Assembly: GCA_913047775.1 (NCBI GenBank)
Contig: CAJWUE010000063.1
Location: forward strand, 1-8,388
Length of the DNA: 8,388 bases
Direction of reading: 5' to 3'
Source of the DNA: GCA-002731945 sp913047775
GTDB lineage: Bacteria; Pseudomonadota; Alphaproteobacteria; MED-G09
The position numbers and the translations under genes were made by a program. Positions 5,837 through 8,388 of the stretch are shown one piece after another; within the stretch, counting starts at the first letter, position 1; every line of letters begins with the position of its first letter. Below the pieces are notes generated by a model. The model made no database searches, was not told the DNA's origin, and worked only from the letters and a program-made list of their open reading frames with translations.

Positions 5837-8155
5837 ATGGCAGAAATAAAACTTTTTGGATACACAAATAAAATTTCGGTAAAGCAAGGAGAAGAAATAG
5901 ATTTCCATGTATATGCAGATGGTACTGATGTTGCTGATGCAAATCTTGTGAGATTAATACATGGAGACGAACATCCCGATGGACCAGGTTTTGTCGAGGA
6001 AGAAATAGATAACGATATAAATGGGAAATGGAAAGTTGAAAAACAGTTTACACAAATAGGATCATTTCTCAAAGTAAATGATCCTAATAATGAGTTAAGT
6101 ATTGAGCAAGATTTTACAATCTTTGGTTATATTTGGCCAACAGTTCCCAATAAAGGTAGTAGGCAATGTATTTTTGGTCGTTTTGATGTTAAAACAAACG
6201 AAGGTTATTGCCTTGGAATAGCTCCTAATGGATATTTAGAATTCTGGGTTGGAGATGGGAAAGAGGTAGATTATCTGGCCTCTGAATTGCCATTACAAAA
6301 ACAAGTTTGGTACTTTGTCGCAGCTAGTTTTGACCATAAAACTGGAAAAGTTAATTTATATCAAGAAGGTGTGTTAAACAGGTACAATTCAATAATAGGA
6401 AAAGTTGTTCCATTTGATTACCGATCCCACACCCAAACAACATTTAGATTTCGACAGAAAAACAGAAAAGATGTTCCTTTTGTTATTTCTGGTGGTTTAG
6501 ATTTTCATGAAAAAAGAGGTCAATTTATAAGTGATACATATGCAGGTAAAATTGATCGACCAGCAGTCTGTGGTGGTGTCCTTTCACGAGATGAGTTAGA
6601 CAATATTTGCTCTGGAGGAATGCCACCTAAGGATTCAATTATAGCTTATTGGGATACTACTGAAGGATTTTCAGAAAAAGGTATAAGCAACACTGTAATA
6701 GATATTGGGCCGAATAAACTAAATGCAGAAGGGTTTAATCATCCAGTAAGAGGTTTAACTGGTTGGAATTGGACTGGAAAGAACGACAATTTTAGATTGG
6801 CTCCAAATGAATATGGGGGGATTGAGTTTCATCCGGATTCGTTAACTGATGCTAGGTGGAAAGTGTGGAAAACGATGAAAATTCCAGAAAGTTTAAGAAG
6901 TGGAGTTTATGCAATTCGATTAAAAGCAGGAAAAGGAGAGTTGGGGGAAGAATATATTGTATTTTTTGTTCGTCCTAAAAAACCAAAATCAAAATTATGT
7001 TTTTTGGTGCCAACGGCAACCTATCTGGCTTATGCTAATGAAAAATTAAGTTTTGATGCTCAAATAATACAACCAATGACAGGGCAGCCGCCCATTATAA
7101 CAGATATCGATATTGAACGTTACAAGAATCCTGAATTTGGATTGTCCACCTATGATAAATTTGATGACGGTTCTGGAGTTTGTTTCAGTTCTTATAAAAG
7201 GCCAATATTAAATATGAGGCCAAAATACAGGATTTCAAGTATGGGTATTACATGGTGTTTCCCTGCAGATCTTTCTATAATTGGCTGGCTGGAACACAAT
7301 CAATATGAATATGATGTAATTACAGATGAAGATTTGCACAAAGAAGGATTAGATGCAATTAAACCCTATAAATGTGTTATTACTGGTACTCATCCAGAAT
7401 ATACTTCTGAGAAAATGTTAGATGCAGTTGAAGATTATATTTCTGAAGGAGGTAGACTCGTATATACGGGAGGGAATGGTTTTTACTGGGTTGTCGGCTT
7501 TTACGATGATGAACCTTGGTGCATGGAAGTAAGAAAGTTAGATGCAGGAATGAGGGCTTGGGCAGCAAGACCAGGTGAATATTATCTCCAAACTACTGGA
7601 GAAAGAAGTGGTTTGTGGAGAGGTCGTGGACGAGCACCACAAAAATTAACAGGGGTTGGGTTTATTGCAGAAGGTTTTGAAACTTCTGAACAGTATCGAA
7701 GGATGCCTGATAGCTGGCATAGAACCGTTTCTTGGATTACAGAAGGGGTGGAAGGTGAAATTATTGGTGATCAAGGATTAGCCTATGGTGGTGCAGCAGG
7801 AATTGAACTTGATCGTTATGACCTTTCTCTTGGCACTCCCCCTCATACTAAAATTATTGCATCTTCTGGAGGTCACAGTGACAACTATGTTCTAGTTACT
7901 GAGGAATTACTTTATGCTTATGCAGGATTAGTTGGTTCGTTGGATTATAGAATTAGAAGTGATATGACTTATTTCACTGCTCCAAAAAATGGTGCAGTGT
8001 TTTGCACTGGATCTATAGCATTTGGACAAGCTTTACCTGCAAACAATTATAATAATAGCGCATCAACAGTTTTTAAGAATGTCGTTAATGCTTTTATCAA
8101 AGATGGGGAATTACCTGGTGGGAAATGGACTTTAGAAGAAAAACAATGGAAATAA
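5837..8155 (+). CDS. dmfA2: N,N-dimethylformamidase-type large (catalytic) subunit
   Basis: A 772-residue protein, close to the ~760 residues of DmfA2, which hydrolyses N,N-dimethylformamide to dimethylamine and formate in the cytoplasm. The domains in order are a beta-rich N-terminal part (LFGYTNKISVKQGEEIDF, 6-23), a LamG/concanavalin-like domain (about 90-255, with GRFDVKTNEGYCLGI and WYFVAASFDHKTGKVNLY), and the catalytic C-terminal domain with a glutamine-amidotransferase-like fold (about 380-755). As I recall, the Paracoccus enzyme uses an unusual mononuclear iron held by Tyr399, Tyr440 and Glu521, with His519, Asn547 and Glu657 assisting. Here Y399 (YLAYAN), Y439 (LSTYD), H519 and E521 (GTHPEY), N547 (GGNGFYW) and E657 (AGIELDRYD) are all present. 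There is no signal peptide. The gene starts 4 bases after the fused permease, with GGAAG (5823-5827) nine bases before the ATG. Family membership is strong. The exact substrate is inferred; another N-substituted formamide or amide is possible. Confidence 0.9.
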   Translation: MAEIKLFGYTNKISVKQGEEIDFHVYADGTDVADANLVRLIHGDEHPDGPGFVEEEIDNDINGKWKVEKQFTQIGSFLKVNDPNNELSIEQDFTIFGYIWPTVPNKGSRQCIFGRFDVKTNEGYCLGIAPNGYLEFWVGDGKEVDYLASELPLQKQVWYFVAASFDHKTGKVNLYQEGVLNRYNSIIGKVVPFDYRSHTQTTFRFRQKNRKDVPFVISGGLDFHEKRGQFISDTYAGKIDRPAVCGGVLSRDELDNICSGGMPPKDSIIAYWDTTEGFSEKGISNTVIDIGPNKLNAEGFNHPVRGLTGWNWTGKNDNFRLAPNEYGGIEFHPDSLTDARWKVWKTMKIPESLRSGVYAIRLKAGKGELGEEYIVFFVRPKKPKSKLCFLVPTATYLAYANEKLSFDAQIIQPMTGQPPIITDIDIERYKNPEFGLSTYDKFDDGSGVCFSSYKRPILNMRPKYRISSMGITWCFPADLSIIGWLEHNQYEYDVITDEDLHKEGLDAIKPYKCVITGTHPEYTSEKMLDAVEDYISEGGRLVYTGGNGFYWVVGFYDDEPWCMEVRKLDAGMRAWAARPGEYYLQTTGERSGLWRGRGRAPQKLTGVGFIAEGFETSEQYRRMPDSWHRTVSWITEGVEGEIIGDQGLAYGGAAGIELDRYDLSLGTPPHTKIIASSGGHSDNYVLVTEELLYAYAGLVGSLDYRIRSDMTYFTAPKNGAVFCTGSIAFGQALPANNYNNSASTVFKNVVNAFIKDGELPGGKWTLEEKQWK

Positions 8156-8178
8156 CTTGATATCATTAAAACATTAAA

Positions 8179-8250
8179 ATGACAACAGGAATAATAGTCG
8201 TAATTGTTTTCCTAATAGTAGCGGCGGTTTTGGTTTTTTTGTATGCTTAA
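8179..8250 (+). CDS. Possible 23-residue single-helix membrane peptide
   Basis: A short frame starting 23 bases after the amidohydrolase gene encodes MTTGIIVVIVFLIVAAVLVF followed by LYA and a TAA stop. Apart from the first four residues it is one uninterrupted hydrophobic stretch of about 19 residues, enough to span a membrane. It has no charged residues and no clear Shine-Dalgarno sequence. Its position suggests cotranscription, and small one-helix proteins can be accessory parts of transporters, but AT-rich DNA readily yields short hydrophobic frames by chance. No family is recognised. Confidence 0.3.
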   Translation: MTTGIIVVIVFLIVAAVLVFLYA

Positions 8251-8316
8251 TAAGTTTGAGTTGAAGTATATAAATGTTGGTTCTGTTAATACTTTCAAGA
8301 AATTCTTAATCTCAAA

Positions 8317-8364
8317 AGTAACCCCATCATCTACTGTGAGTAACCCCCACTAATTCTTCACAGT
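8317..8364. repeat. Short direct and inverted repeats after the operon
   Basis: AGTAACCCC occurs at 8317-8325 and again at 8339-8347, 22 bases apart (about two helical turns). Interleaved with it, ACTGTGA at 8333-8339 is an inverted copy of TCACAGT at 8358-8364, giving a possible 7-bp stem with an 18-base loop. There is no T-run, so it is not a convincing terminator. It may be a binding site for a regulator of the next gene or part of a small dispersed repeat; the tract is richer in C than its surroundings. No function can be assigned. Confidence 0.3.
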
Positions 8365-8388
8365 CAGACGCAGTCCACAACATTCCTA

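Noticed and set aside
5708..6072. Minus-strand frames across the end of the fused permease and start of the amidohydrolase
   Set aside because: They overlap two well-supported genes and have low-complexity Phe/Ser/Leu-rich translations typical of antisense shadows.
8264..8294. AAGTAT / ATACTT inverted repeat as an operon terminator
   Set aside because: Only six A/T-rich base pairs with a 19-base loop and no T-run; too weak for an intrinsic terminator.
8243..8353. 36-codon frame starting MLNKFELKYINVG and overlapping the end of the 23-residue frame
   Set aside because: No ribosome-binding site, no recognisable features, and its end runs into the repeat tract; more likely chance in AT-rich DNA.
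1..8388. CRISPR arrays, tRNA or rRNA genes, insertion sequences, defence genes
   Set aside because: I looked for repeat-spacer patterns, cloverleaf or rRNA-like sequence, transposase motifs and terminal inverted repeats and saw none.

Overview
The window is from a low-GC (about one third G+C by eye) Gram-negative bacterium. The substrate-binding protein has a twin-arginine export signal, the transporter is of the periplasmic-binding-protein type, arginine is mostly AGA, and genes are tightly packed with mostly weak ribosome-binding sites. An uncultured marine proteobacterium would fit, but no phylogenetic marker is present and I cannot name a taxon.

Layout, all on the + strand. Positions 1-56 probably hold the last codons of an upstream gene. 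Positions 57-399 are non-coding, with a stem-loop, a small inverted repeat, a good sigma70-type promoter near 206-234 and a leader of about 160 nt. The operon then runs: a Tat-exported type I solute-binding protein (400-1752); a strong intrinsic terminator (1770-1803) that probably attenuates rather than ends transcription; two ABC ATPases of the LivG and LivF types (1839-2561, 2574-3284); a LivH-type permease (3293-4174); a LivM-type permease with long extra domains at both ends (4171-5832); and a large protein recognised as the large subunit of an N,N-dimethylformamidase-type amidohydrolase (5837-8155). A possible 23-residue one-helix membrane peptide (8179-8250) follows, then about 140 bases with short repeats.

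Together the genes read as a dedicated import-and-hydrolysis system for a small amide, with N,N-dimethylformamide or a related N-substituted formamide as the best guess. The binding protein captures it in the periplasm, the ABC transporter imports it, and the iron amidohydrolase would split it in the cytoplasm, giving dimethylamine and formate if the substrate is DMF. All iron-ligand and catalytic residues I remember for the Paracoccus enzyme (two Tyr, Glu, His, Asn, Glu) are present at nearly identical residue numbers.

The most unusual point is that the last ~110-120 residues of the second permease resemble the dimethylformamidase small subunit, which in known dmf operons is a separate gene just upstream of the large one. 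Here it is fused in frame to the cytoplasmic C-terminus of the permease. A strong Shine-Dalgarno sequence and in-frame ATG (5457-5469) lie inside the gene at the start of this domain. The cell may therefore make both a membrane-tethered and a free small subunit, which would couple import directly to hydrolysis. Two other oddities are a LivG-type ATPase whose signature motif has lost its glycines, and a Trp-rich basic N-terminal extension on the same fused permease.
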